From: Oscillospiraceae bacterium | Lineage (GTDB): Bacteria; Bacillota; Clostridia; Oscillospirales; CAG-272 | Assembly (NCBI GenBank): GCA_015064855.1 | Contig: SVRK01000006.1 | Coordinates: 1-64,000 of the forward strand | DNA: 64,000 bases | Reading direction: 5' to 3' | Notes under the pieces: model-generated | Database searches by the model: none | What the model was told of the DNA's origin: nothing | What the model saw: the letters and a program-made list of their open reading frames with translations, nothing else | Program-made: the position numbers and the translations under genes | Shown here: positions 7,395-14,587 of the stretch, in pieces | Numbering within the stretch: position 1 is the stretch's first letter | Layout of the letters: every line of letters starts with the position of its first letter

Positions 7395-7886
7395 TTAATT
7401 TAACCTTATCGCTTCAATAACTATATCAAATTCGTACTCCTCGGACAATATTTCTATGCGCTTTGGCAGCTCGTTTTTGCCGAGTGTTACTTTGTACGTG
7501 CCGAGGGAGCTTGTAAATTCCATACAGGTGGCTTCGCTTGTGCCGGTCACTGACCCAAGATTAGATTCGTCCAAGGAAAAAATAGATAAAATAGCACAAA
7601 TTCCGTCTAAATTCATATTTTCAAAGGGAATTTCAACATCGCCCGCCCGTCCGATAATTTTTTCTCCCTCTTGTCTAAAAGATATGGAAGAAAGCGAGGA
7701 CGGCTCTAAAAACGAAACGCTTTTTTCACTTTTTGTTTGGGTTACTGCGATTTTATATTCGTCATTCAAAAGGCACTCGGCATAAATATCTTTTTGTTGA
7801 TATGATAAAATTCCATATCTCTGCCTGTGACATGCAGAGAGCGGTAAAAGACAGAGAATAGTTAGTAAAACAGCAAGCTTTTTCAA
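7395..7886 (-). CDS. Small lipoprotein of unknown function downstream of spoIIE
   Basis: 163 residues starting from a TTG at 7886: a GAGGTGAT ribosome site lies directly upstream and the product begins with a short Lys-Lys and hydrophobic signal ending in the lipobox LSAC. An in-frame ATG at 7934 would add 16 implausible residues and overlap spoIIE. The mature part is ~145 residues, mostly predicted beta strand, with no motif I know. It is likely co-transcribed with spoIIE, from which it is separated by a 40-nt hairpin region. A role on the outer surface of the membrane is all that can be inferred. Confidence 0.65.
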   Translation of the reverse strand: MKKLAVLLTILCLLPLSACHRQRYGILSYQQKDIYAECLLNDEYKIAVTQTKSEKSVSFLEPSSLSSISFRQEGEKIIGRAGDVEIPFENMNLDGICAILSIFSLDESNLGSVTGTSEATCMEFTSSLGTYKVTLGKNELPKRIEILSEEYEFDIVIEAIRLN

Positions 7887-7888
7887 AA

Positions 7889-7926
7889 AAATCACCTCAC
7901 AAAAGCATATGAGGTGATTTTTTATT
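7889..7926 (-). promoter_or_regulatory. Hairpin that sequesters the ribosome site of the lipoprotein gene
   Basis: On the minus strand aaatcacctca pairs perfectly with tgaggtgattt across a 10-nt loop and is followed by six to seven T residues. It is a good terminator shape for spoIIE, and its 3' arm is also the GAGGTGAT ribosome site of the next gene. Confidence 0.65.
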
Positions 7927-10233
7927 TTATTCAAAAACTATAACGATAACGCTCATATCATCGCGCGTTTTTGCGTGGTGCTTTGCAAGAGATAGAATTT
8001 CATTTGCTATATTTTCAGTGCTTTTTTCTTCGGTTTCCTTCAGATAGTCACAGAGCCAGCTGGAGTCCCCCTTGCCCGAGGCAATACCGTCGCTTAACAT
8101 AACGCAAATATCCCCGTGCTCAAACGAAAAGGATAATTTTTCCGCGTCTAAATTTCTCATAATTCCAATAGGTGCAGTTTTTGACATCAGCTTGAAAACC
8201 TTGTCTCCACGCTTGATAAACGAGGGAGAAGCTCCGCTTTTTATAAAGCTTGCCCCCTTGCCGATTAAATCAATCTCAAGTAGGTCTATGCTTGATGAGC
8301 ACTCCACACTTTTTGAGCGTACAAAGTTGTTAAGAATAGAGAGTGCAACCTCCTTTTCACTTGAAACCTTTAATATTTTTTCAAGGAAGGTTGTGCACAT
8401 CTCGGACGTTAGGTGCGCCTCGTCCCCTGTGCCCATTCCGTCACAAATTAGGAAATATTCCTTGTCGTTTCTTCCCTTGAAGGTGGAAATGCTGTCACCG
8501 TTTGGCTCTTTACCAAATGAAACGGATTTTAAAGCACTTTGCGTTTTATATGAGGCAAGTCCATTAATTTCAAGAGTATAAATGCCGTCTTCTTCTGTCA
8601 AAATAGGTGCTTCTAACGGAATTTTCAATTCCGCCTCCAGATACGAGCATAGCTCCTCTTGCGAACAGCTTGACCTTTTGGGGTCAACGCCCGTTGCTAT
8701 AATATGCTTTTTTGCCCCTCCCTTGACCTCGATTTTTTCGTAATAAAGACCAAGGCTGGACGCTATGCGCGATGCAATATCGGTATAGCGTAGGTTCTCC
8801 TCCTCATTTTCGTCGCTCAAAACCAAAAGGGAGTCTAGCATTTTAGAGGTCAATTCAAAATTACTTGCGCTTATGCTTAAGCGGTCGTTTTTTACACTGT
8901 CTATGGTCATATTTTTTAAGCACCTTTCAATATCGGCTGTGATTTTTTCAACGTTTGGGCATCTGTGGATGAATTTTTCCTCAAGAGAACGCAAATCAAT
9001 CTCGCTTTTTATAAATGCCTCGTCACTCATTTTTAGAATGTTCGCTTTTGTTGTTGGAACGTCACGCTTCCAACAAATATCGTTTTTGGGACAGGTGTAG
9101 CAGTAGCCCTCGGCAATTTCAAAGCTGCTTTTTTCAAGCGCTTTTCTTGTTGGATTTTTAGTTTTGCTTGACGTTTCGTATAGCATTTTTGAAATCTCCT
9201 CAAATGATAAGGACATATTTTTTAGGTCGTTTTTCGTTTTCTCGTCCTGTCTTTGAAGGACGATTTCAGAAACGCTTTTTGTTGCATCCTTCTTTGTAAG
9301 AAAGCTAGGGCGAGGTATTATTTCAAATTTCAAAATCGGATAGGCAATAAGCGAAGCACCCAAAATTTCAGGCAAAAGATAGGCAATAGCCTCGTAACCG
9401 CTTGAAAAAATTGCGTATCCCATAACCAAGACAAACGAGAGCGTGATTGCAAGGGCGGAGGATAGCTTGAAAATAAGAGCACCGACAATTCCCGCTATTG
9501 CATAAATAGGTGCAAATGCAATATTTCCGCAAATTCCCAAAAGTGCGCCCACAATAGCAGAAGCACCACCGGACACGTTTTTAGACACGTATAAAATAAT
9601 TAAATAGGAAAGAACTACTGATAAATCTATACCGCCAATTTCCCGTCCGCGTATAAGATAAATTATTGCAAATATAAACGTGCAGGACGCAATTTGATAT
9701 GCGCGCGTATGCTTTCCCTCAAACGCACCGGAAAAGCCATAAGTTAAAATCGAAGCAACGGCGGTAAAGAAAAACAGAGAGAATATATCAAAAAAATCAT
9801 ATCCGTTTACAATAACGTGGTAAAGTCCAATTCCAAAGGCTGTAGCCAAGGAAATAAATATTCTTGTACGCACGTTTTCTTCAAAAAATCCCTCGAAAAG
9901 ATGAGTGCTTGTCCGTTCACCTAAAAGCGGTAATTTTGAATCCGGCTTTTTTATTAAAGAAGCAATAACCCTTAAAATTAAAAGTGCGGAAAGCCCTATA
10001 ACGTAAACAAGGTCACCCTTCATAAAAATAAATATAGAGGATAATGAACCTGCGTATGCAAAAATCGTGTATTTTGTAGATGCTGAAAGCAGGGCAATTC
10101 CAAATGGGTAAACGCCCATAGCGAAGCGCATAGGCGTGAAGAAAAAGCCAAGTAAAAAGACAAGACATTCGCAAATTATCATTTTTACGTCTTGGTTTTC
10201 CTTAATCTTTTTTAAAACGTTTATTTTAACCAT
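7927..10233 (-). CDS. spoIIE: Stage II sporulation protein E (SpoIIE) phosphatase
   Basis: 768 residues, close to the family's usual ~800. The N-terminal half (~1-310) has about ten hydrophobic helices; a central cytoplasmic region (~330-560) includes a Cys-rich CYTCPKNDICW stretch; the C-terminal PP2C domain (~560-768) shows the metal-binding FLICDGMGTGDEA, VMLSDGIASGKGD and terminal RDDMSV motifs. SpoIIE sits at the polar septum, helps assemble FtsZ there and dephosphorylates SpoIIAA to release sigma-F in the forespore. It marks the organism as a spore former. Upstream lie Spo0A-box-like sequences (10285-10304). A hypothetical lipoprotein follows. Confidence 0.93.
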   Translation of the reverse strand: MVKINVLKKIKENQDVKMIICECLVFLLGFFFTPMRFAMGVYPFGIALLSASTKYTIFAYAGSLSSIFIFMKGDLVYVIGLSALLILRVIASLIKKPDSKLPLLGERTSTHLFEGFFEENVRTRIFISLATAFGIGLYHVIVNGYDFFDIFSLFFFTAVASILTYGFSGAFEGKHTRAYQIASCTFIFAIIYLIRGREIGGIDLSVVLSYLIILYVSKNVSGGASAIVGALLGICGNIAFAPIYAIAGIVGALIFKLSSALAITLSFVLVMGYAIFSSGYEAIAYLLPEILGASLIAYPILKFEIIPRPSFLTKKDATKSVSEIVLQRQDEKTKNDLKNMSLSFEEISKMLYETSSKTKNPTRKALEKSSFEIAEGYCYTCPKNDICWKRDVPTTKANILKMSDEAFIKSEIDLRSLEEKFIHRCPNVEKITADIERCLKNMTIDSVKNDRLSISASNFELTSKMLDSLLVLSDENEEENLRYTDIASRIASSLGLYYEKIEVKGGAKKHIIATGVDPKRSSCSQEELCSYLEAELKIPLEAPILTEEDGIYTLEINGLASYKTQSALKSVSFGKEPNGDSISTFKGRNDKEYFLICDGMGTGDEAHLTSEMCTTFLEKILKVSSEKEVALSILNNFVRSKSVECSSSIDLLEIDLIGKGASFIKSGASPSFIKRGDKVFKLMSKTAPIGIMRNLDAEKLSFSFEHGDICVMLSDGIASGKGDSSWLCDYLKETEEKSTENIANEILSLAKHHAKTRDDMSVIVIVFE

Positions 10234-10257
10234 AATATCTCCTTGATTTTTTCTTTA

Positions 10258-10304
10258 AGTATAACCACCATACGGCATAAATTTTGTCGCTTTACGCTGT
10301 CGAA
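10258..10304 (-). promoter_or_regulatory. spoIIE promoter with Spo0A-box-like sites
   Basis: On the plus strand a perfect Spo0A box TGTCGAA lies at 10298-10304 and a near match TGTCGCT at 10285-10291. A TATACT -10 box reads on the minus strand at 10258-10263, with no recognisable -35 box. The boxes sit where the -35 region should be, as in Spo0A-activated SigA promoters. Confidence 0.6.
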
Positions 10305-10342
10305 CGAATTTTTCATAATTTTAAGAAAATCTTAATATCATA

Positions 10343-10371
10343 TTGTATTTGAAATTTAAAAATGATATAAT
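10343..10371 (+). promoter_or_regulatory. SigA-type promoter of the SLOG-flavin reductase pair
   Basis: TTGTAT at 10343-10348, 17-nt spacer and TATAAT at 10366-10371 with an extended TG. It diverges from the spoIIE promoter. Confidence 0.75.
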
Positions 10372-10406
10372 CAAAATGGTGCAAATAATGCACTAAAGGA
10401 GAAAAT

Positions 10407-10877
10407 ATGGCGAAAGAAATTACGTGTTGCTTCACAGGACACAGGGACCTTGGCGCTTCCTTTAAAAAAGAGGACTTGAAAAGCGCGATTGAGGGACTTA
10501 TTGACCGTGGAGTTAAGATATTTATAGCGGGTGGAGCGCTTGGCTTTGATACCGAGGCTGCGCTTGAGGTTTTAAGACAGAGAAAAAAAGGCAAGGACGT
10601 CGAGCTTCATATTTACGCACCTTGTCAGGAGCAGTCGAAAAGATTCTCGTTTTGGGACAAAATGCTTTATAACAAAATTTTAAAGCATGCAAATTACGTT
10701 GACATGCCTGAAAGAACTTATTTTGATGGCTGTATGAAGATAAGAAACTATAAAATGGTTGACGCGTCAAGCTACGTTATCGCATACTATTCGGGGCAGT
10801 TTAAGTCGGGCACGGGTCAAACCGTTAGATATGCTGAAAGATGCGGACTTGAAATAATAAATTTATATAAGGAATAA
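10407..10877 (+). CDS. SLOG-family (YpsA/DUF1273-like) protein
   Basis: 156 residues with the opening CCFTGHRDLG and a GGALGFDTEAA segment typical of SLOG-superfamily Rossmann proteins related to YpsA and DprA. Such proteins are thought to bind nucleotides or nucleotide-derived ligands; the cellular role is unclear, although YpsA homologues have been linked to cell division in Bacillus. The ribosome site AAAGGAG is well placed. It is the first gene of a short operon with the flavin reductase, which starts 2 nt after its stop. Confidence 0.75.
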   Translation: MAKEITCCFTGHRDLGASFKKEDLKSAIEGLIDRGVKIFIAGGALGFDTEAALEVLRQRKKGKDVELHIYAPCQEQSKRFSFWDKMLYNKILKHANYVDMPERTYFDGCMKIRNYKMVDASSYVIAYYSGQFKSGTGQTVRYAERCGLEIINLYKE

Positions 10878-10879
10878 TT

Positions 10880-11458
10880 ATGGAAAAGGTTAGTTGGCGT
10901 GGTGGGGCTTTGGTTGCTCCTGTGCCTGCTGTTATGGTGTCACTTGGGGACATGGAAAAATCGAATATAATAACGGTTGCTTGGTGCGGCATAACTAACA
11001 CAGTGCCACCAAAAACCTATATTTCGGTGCGACCCGAGCGTCATTCATATGAAATATTAAAGAAAAAAAGAGAGTTTGTTATAAATCTAACGCCGTCCTC
11101 TCTTACTAAAAAAGCAGACTATTGCGGTATGTTTACAGGACGCAAGGTTGACAAATTCAAGGAGTGTGGATTTACAAAGGAAAAAGCGTCAAAAATTGAT
11201 GCGCCAATGATAGGGGAGTGCCCAATTTCAATAGAATGTAAGGTTACTGATATAATTCCACTCGGCTCGCACGATATGTTCCTTGCCGACATTGTGGCGG
11301 TAAACGTAGAGAGGTCACTTTTAGAGGGCGATAAGCTCTGTATAAATCGTGCACATCTTTGCGCCTTTGCCCATGGGGAATATTATAAATTGGGCGAAAG
11401 AATTGGTAAATTCGGTTTTTCTGTAAAAAAGAAAAAGCCGATAAACAAGAAAAAATGA
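10880..11458 (+). CDS. Flavin reductase family (FMN-binding) protein
   Basis: 192 residues. The pattern VPAVMVSLGDMEKSNIITVAW followed by SVRPERHSYEILKKKREFVINL is characteristic of the flavin reductase-like, FMN-binding split-barrel family in Clostridia. The reaction is presumably NAD(P)H-dependent reduction of a flavin or an oxygen-protective electron transfer, but the partner is unknown. The Lys-rich C-terminus ends directly against a copy of the second hairpin repeat family (11459-11506), which begins at the base after the stop. Confidence 0.8.
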   Translation: MEKVSWRGGALVAPVPAVMVSLGDMEKSNIITVAWCGITNTVPPKTYISVRPERHSYEILKKKREFVINLTPSSLTKKADYCGMFTGRKVDKFKECGFTKEKASKIDAPMIGECPISIECKVTDIIPLGSHDMFLADIVAVNVERSLLEGDKLCINRAHLCAFAHGEYYKLGERIGKFGFSVKKKKPINKKK

Positions 11459-11506
11459 GCCTCCTTTGTAAAGGGAGGTGTCTGCCCTTGGGCAGACGGA
11501 GGGATT
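11459..11506 (+). repeat. CCTCC...GGAGGGA hairpin repeat (family 2)
   Basis: First hairpin cctcctttgtaaagggagg, then a second hairpin with arms TCTGCCC / GGGCAGA, ending in acggagggatt. It begins at the base after the flavin reductase stop. Copies at 14327 and 40654 keep the frame but have other second-stem arms. Confidence 0.65.
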
Positions 11507-11576
11507 TTTTCTAAATATAAATTCTAAATTAATAAGGGTGTTACCCATTAAAATAAACAACAAGGAGAAAAAGAAA

Positions 11577-12230
11577 ATGATTTTTCAAAACGGAGACAGA
11601 ATAGTATTTGCAGGAGATTCAGTTACCGACTGTGGCAGAAAACGCCCATACGGAGAAGGACTTTGGGAGGGACTTGGAAACGGCTATGTTCGTATGGTTG
11701 ACTCAAACCTCGCAATTGATTATCCCGATAGATTTTTACATATAACAAACGTAGGCGAGAGTGGTGCGGCAAGCAAGGATATGCTTGCTCACTGGGAAAA
11801 TAACGTTGAAGCGTGCAAGCCTGACTGGGTATTTGTTATGATAGGCGCAAATGACGTTTGGCGTCAATTTGACGAGCCAAATCTTGACAATAGCCTTTTA
11901 ATGCCCGACTGCTACCGTGCTAACCTCGAGGCGGTTTGCGAGCGCACTCTTCCAAAGGTAAAGGGTATGTTTATTATCAGCCCATTCTACATGGAAGCAA
12001 ACGATAACGACCCAATGAAAAAAATGATGGTAGAATACGCAAGCATTTGCCGTGAGGTAGTTGAAAAGTACGCAGAGAAGTACAACATTAAGTACATAGA
12101 CGTACAGGAGGACTTTAATAACCACCTAAAATTCCGTTACCCTGCTTATATCTCATGGGATAGAGTTCATCCTAACTGGGTTGGCGGAATGATTATTGCA
12201 CGTAAAATACTCAAAGCAATCGAAGCTTGA
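11577..12230 (+). CDS. SGNH/GDSL-family hydrolase
   Basis: 217 residues. Block I FAGDSVTDCGR carries the nucleophilic Ser, block III is VMIGANDVWRQF, and the C-terminal DRVHPNWVG supplies the catalytic Asp and His, so all SGNH elements are present. There is no signal peptide, so it acts in the cytoplasm, probably as a carbohydrate acetylesterase or small-ester hydrolase. I start at the ATG at 11577, preceded by AAGGAG; an upstream in-frame start at 11478 would translate a repeat element and is rejected. A hairpin terminator follows at 12276. Confidence 0.85.
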   Translation: MIFQNGDRIVFAGDSVTDCGRKRPYGEGLWEGLGNGYVRMVDSNLAIDYPDRFLHITNVGESGAASKDMLAHWENNVEACKPDWVFVMIGANDVWRQFDEPNLDNSLLMPDCYRANLEAVCERTLPKVKGMFIISPFYMEANDNDPMKKMMVEYASICREVVEKYAEKYNIKYIDVQEDFNNHLKFRYPAYISWDRVHPNWVGGMIIARKILKAIEA

Positions 12231-12275
12231 TAAAGGACGTTGACACAAAGGCATAAACACAGCCGAAAAATAATT

Positions 12276-12303
12276 AAGGTGTATCGTTTTGGGTACACCT
12301 TTT
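12276..12303 (+). terminator. Intrinsic terminator after the SGNH hydrolase
   Basis: Stem aaggtgta / tacacctt with a 10-nt loop and a following T run. Confidence 0.75.
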
Positions 12304-12354
12304 GCTTTTTATAATGTTGAAAAGCCAAGGCTTTTCTTCCAATAATCGGCTGTT

Positions 12355-12409
12355 ATCGTCGATTTTCGCTCTACCGTACAAAGTACGCCTACGCTTGAAA
12401 ATCGACGAT
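12355..12409. repeat. GTACAAAGTAC-apex hairpin, copy B (perfect arms)
   Basis: Arms ATCGTCGATTTTC and GAAAATCGACGAT are perfectly complementary over 13 bp, enclosing ctctaccGTACAAAGTACgcc. The best-preserved member of this family in the window. Confidence 0.65.
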
Positions 12410-12559
12410 TTCTGCTCTTTGTCTCTTCGTCCTGTCGAAGTTGGGCGGTCGCACTCGCCCATTTCCACTCGCCACCTCTTCGCCCGGTTGAAGCATACGC
12501 CTTCGGAAAAACTCACCAATTTTTCCGCCCTGTCTCTTCGCCAAAATGAAATTGCTTTT

Positions 12560-12582
12560 GTAGGGGCGACCATTGGTCGTCC
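12560..12582 (+). repeat. REP-like element, CGACCATTGGTCG variant
   Basis: GTAGGGGCGACC, ATT loop and GGTCGTCC. An identical 23-nt copy lies at 39402-39424. Confidence 0.7.
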
Positions 12583-12591
12583 TTTTTCATA

Positions 12592-12620
12592 TTGACAACC
12601 ACCCGTGTTTGATTTATAAT
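12592..12620 (+). promoter_or_regulatory. Consensus SigA promoter of comM
   Basis: TTGACA at 12592-12597, 17-nt spacer, TATAAT at 12615-12620, ten bases after a REP-like element. Confidence 0.85.
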
Positions 12621-12650
12621 TAAATCAAGTATATTTTTGCGAGGTAATTT

Positions 12651-14198
12651 ATGGTAAGTATAGCGTATAGTGCGGGGCTTTTTGGCATTGACGGATATTT
12701 GGTAACGGTTGAGTGCCATTCAGCGAGGCGTCTTTCTTGCTTTGAGATAGTAGGCTTGCCCGACAATGCAATAAAAGAGGCAAAGGAAAGGGTTAGGGCT
12801 GCCGCCATTAACTCAGGTCTTCCATTCCCACAAAACGAAATAATAGTGAACTTAGCTCCTGCCGACAAAAGAAAAGAGGGCTCGTCCTTTGACCTTGCAA
12901 TTTTAATCAGCATCTTATCAAGCGGTGGGGTCTTTGACAAGCCCGAGCTTTTAGAGGACTCCTGCTTTATCGGAGAGCTATCTCTGTCGGGCGAGGTGCG
13001 CCGCACAAACGGAGCTTTATGTATGGCGGTTGCCGCCAAAAACGCAGGTAAGAAAAAGCTTTTTGTAGCCAAGGAAAACGCAAAAGAGGCAAGTGTTGTT
13101 GAAGGTCTTACTGTTTATGGTGTCAGAAACGTAAACGATATAGTAAACCACTTTAACGGAGTTAAGGAAATAACGCCCGAAATTTGCGAGCCGTTTGAGA
13201 GAAGCAAGGATTTACAATATCCCGATTTTGCAGACGTTATGGGTCAGGCACTTGTTAAACGCGCGGTGGAAATTGCCGCAGCGGGCGGACACAACATTCT
13301 TTTGATAGGCCCACCCGGTACAGGCAAATCAATGATAGCCAAGCGCATACCATCAATTTTGCCGGAAATGACCTTTGACGAGTCTATTGAAACGACAAAA
13401 ATACATTCCGTGTCGGGAATTTTGCCCGAAAACGTGTCCTTAATTAAGGAAAGACCGTTCCGTTCCCCACACCATACAATGTCAGCACCGTCACTCGTTG
13501 GTGGTGGCAAAATACCACAGCCGGGCGAGGTGTCTCTTGCCAATAACGGCGTTTTGTTCCTTGACGAATTGCCCGAGTTTAACCGCACAGTTACCGAGTC
13601 GCTCCGTCAACCGCTTGAGGACGGAAAAATTACAATCACAAGAACTGCGGGACGCATAACCTACCCTTGCTCATTTATGCTCGTTGCCGCTATGAACCCT
13701 TGTAAATGCGGATATTACGGGCATCCAACCCACGAATGTACCTGTAAAAAAGAGGACATAAAGAAATACATTTCAAAAATCAGCGGACCACTTCTTGATA
13801 GAGTAGATATTCAAATCGAGGTGCCGTCACTTGACTATACCGAAATTGCCGAGCGCAAAAAGGCGGAGCCGTCAAGTGAAATCAGAAAACGTGTAAATAA
13901 AGCAAGACAAATTATGCAGGTGCGTTTCCAAGACGACCAAACGGAAAATGGTGTGAAAATCACAAGAAACGCACAAATGGAGTCAAAGCATCTTCGCAAA
14001 TATTGTGCGCTTTCAAGCGATTGCTCCGCACTTATGGAAAGAGCCTTTAAGGCGCTTGGATTGTCCGCCCGCGGACACGATAGAATCTTGCGCCTAGCAA
14101 GAACAATTGCCGACCTTGATTCAAGCGAGGAGATAAAGCCGAACCACATAGCAGAGGCAATAGGGCTTCGCTCACTCGACAAAAAATATTTTAATTAA
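12651..14198 (+). CDS. comM: ComM/YifB-type Mg-chelatase-like AAA+ ATPase
   Basis: 515 residues, normal for the family. An N-terminal Lon-protease-like domain (~1-180, opening VSIAYSAGLFGIDGYLV) is followed by an AAA+ domain with Walker A GPPGTGKSM (~220), Walker B LFLDELPEF and sensor MNPCKCG with a Cys-rich CKCGYYGHPTHECTC zinc-like patch, and a C-terminal helical domain. In competent bacteria ComM is a helicase that promotes branch migration during integration of transformed DNA; the role in Clostridia is not settled. The last 36 bp are repeated at 14291-14326 with three synonymous changes. Confidence 0.92.
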   Translation: MVSIAYSAGLFGIDGYLVTVECHSARRLSCFEIVGLPDNAIKEAKERVRAAAINSGLPFPQNEIIVNLAPADKRKEGSSFDLAILISILSSGGVFDKPELLEDSCFIGELSLSGEVRRTNGALCMAVAAKNAGKKKLFVAKENAKEASVVEGLTVYGVRNVNDIVNHFNGVKEITPEICEPFERSKDLQYPDFADVMGQALVKRAVEIAAAGGHNILLIGPPGTGKSMIAKRIPSILPEMTFDESIETTKIHSVSGILPENVSLIKERPFRSPHHTMSAPSLVGGGKIPQPGEVSLANNGVLFLDELPEFNRTVTESLRQPLEDGKITITRTAGRITYPCSFMLVAAMNPCKCGYYGHPTHECTCKKEDIKKYISKISGPLLDRVDIQIEVPSLDYTEIAERKKAEPSSEIRKRVNKARQIMQVRFQDDQTENGVKITRNAQMESKHLRKYCALSSDCSALMERAFKALGLSARGHDRILRLARTIADLDSSEEIKPNHIAEAIGLRSLDKKYFN

Positions 14199-14290
14199 AA
14201 AGAGAAACACCTCATCCACCGCTTACAAAGAAAAACGCAAATATAGTACGGTGGTTGCGGTCCCCCTTCTCCCACTGGAGAAGGCGAAAA
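14199..14290 (+). repeat. Imperfect hairpin repeat directly after comM
   Basis: Contains cacctcatccaccgctta, cggtggttgcgg and cccccttctccc...ggagaagg. The ccaccg/cggtgg and cttctcc/ggagaag arms are complementary. It begins at the base after the comM stop and ends where the duplicated comM 3' end begins. Confidence 0.45.
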
Positions 14291-14326
14291 GGGCTTCGCT
14301 CACTTGACAAAAAATACTTTAACTAA
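14291..14326 (+). pseudogene. Duplicated 3' end of comM (36 bp)
   Basis: Encodes GLRSLDKKYFN-stop exactly as 14163-14198 does. The two copies differ at three positions, all third codon positions and all synonymous. It is too short to be a gene and lies between two hairpin repeats and upstream of the RHH-RAYT pair. Confidence 0.8.
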
Positions 14327-14372
14327 GGCTCCTTTGTAAAGGGAGCTGTCGCCATTGGCGACTGAGGGATTT
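14327..14372 (+). repeat. CCTCC...GAGGGA hairpin repeat (family 2)
   Basis: ggctcctttgtaaagggag followed by a stem GTCGCC / GGCGAC and ctgagggattt. The terminal GAGGGA is about 9 nt before the ATG of the next gene and may serve as its ribosome site. Confidence 0.6.
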
Positions 14373-14377
14373 AAAAC

Positions 14378-14587
14378 ATGAAAAAGAACAAAATTTTAAA
14401 AATTAAATTAAGCGAGGACGTTGCAAAGAAATTTGCAGTAGTTTCCGAGAATGAAAAAATGACTCTCCAAAACGAAATCCTTCAAATGATTCGTCAAAAA
14501 ATCTCATATTACGAAAGAGTAAAGGGTAACATTAAAAGGGAAGCCCTCGACTCCGCCAATATGACGGAATATACAGACGAGGAATAA
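14378..14587 (+). CDS. Small RHH/Arc-like DNA-binding protein coupled to the RAYT
   Basis: 69 residues. A basic N-terminal strand (KILKIKLSEDVAKKF) followed by two helices with the NEILQMIRQKI segment resembles the ribbon-helix-helix fold of Arc/CopG repressors. The acidic C-terminal tail is outside that fold. Its stop overlaps the start of the transposase (TAATG at 14585-14589), so the two are translationally coupled. I infer a role as repressor of, or partner to, the transposase, but no target site is visible. The ribosome site appears to be the GAGGGA at the edge of the upstream repeat. Confidence 0.6.
   Translation: MKKNKILKIKLSEDVAKKFAVVSENEKMTLQNEILQMIRQKISYYERVKGNIKREALDSANMTEYTDEE

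Larger units (their letters stand above)
12231..12559 (+). repeat. Intergenic repeat block with terminator and GTACAAAGTAC hairpin
   Basis: Starts with acaaaggcataaacacagcc, matching the end of the gene at 2166-3056 and the module starts at 3272, 38667 and 39134. A terminator hairpin aaggtgta / tacacctttt follows (12276-12303), then the large hairpin at 12355-12409 and a tail containing tctgctctttgtctcttcg, shared with the block at 3057. Open frames across it on both strands are by-products of the palindromes. Confidence 0.6.

Noticed and set aside
11478..11576. N-terminal extension of the SGNH hydrolase
   Set aside because: It would translate part of a repeat element and non-conserved sequence; the ATG at 11577 has an AAGGAG site and starts the conserved domain.
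12302..12595. 97-aa plus-strand open frame (and overlapping minus-strand frames) in the gap before comM
   Set aside because: It runs through the GTACAAAGTAC hairpin, its tail repeats and a REP-like element, has no ribosome site, and palindromic DNA keeps frames open by chance.
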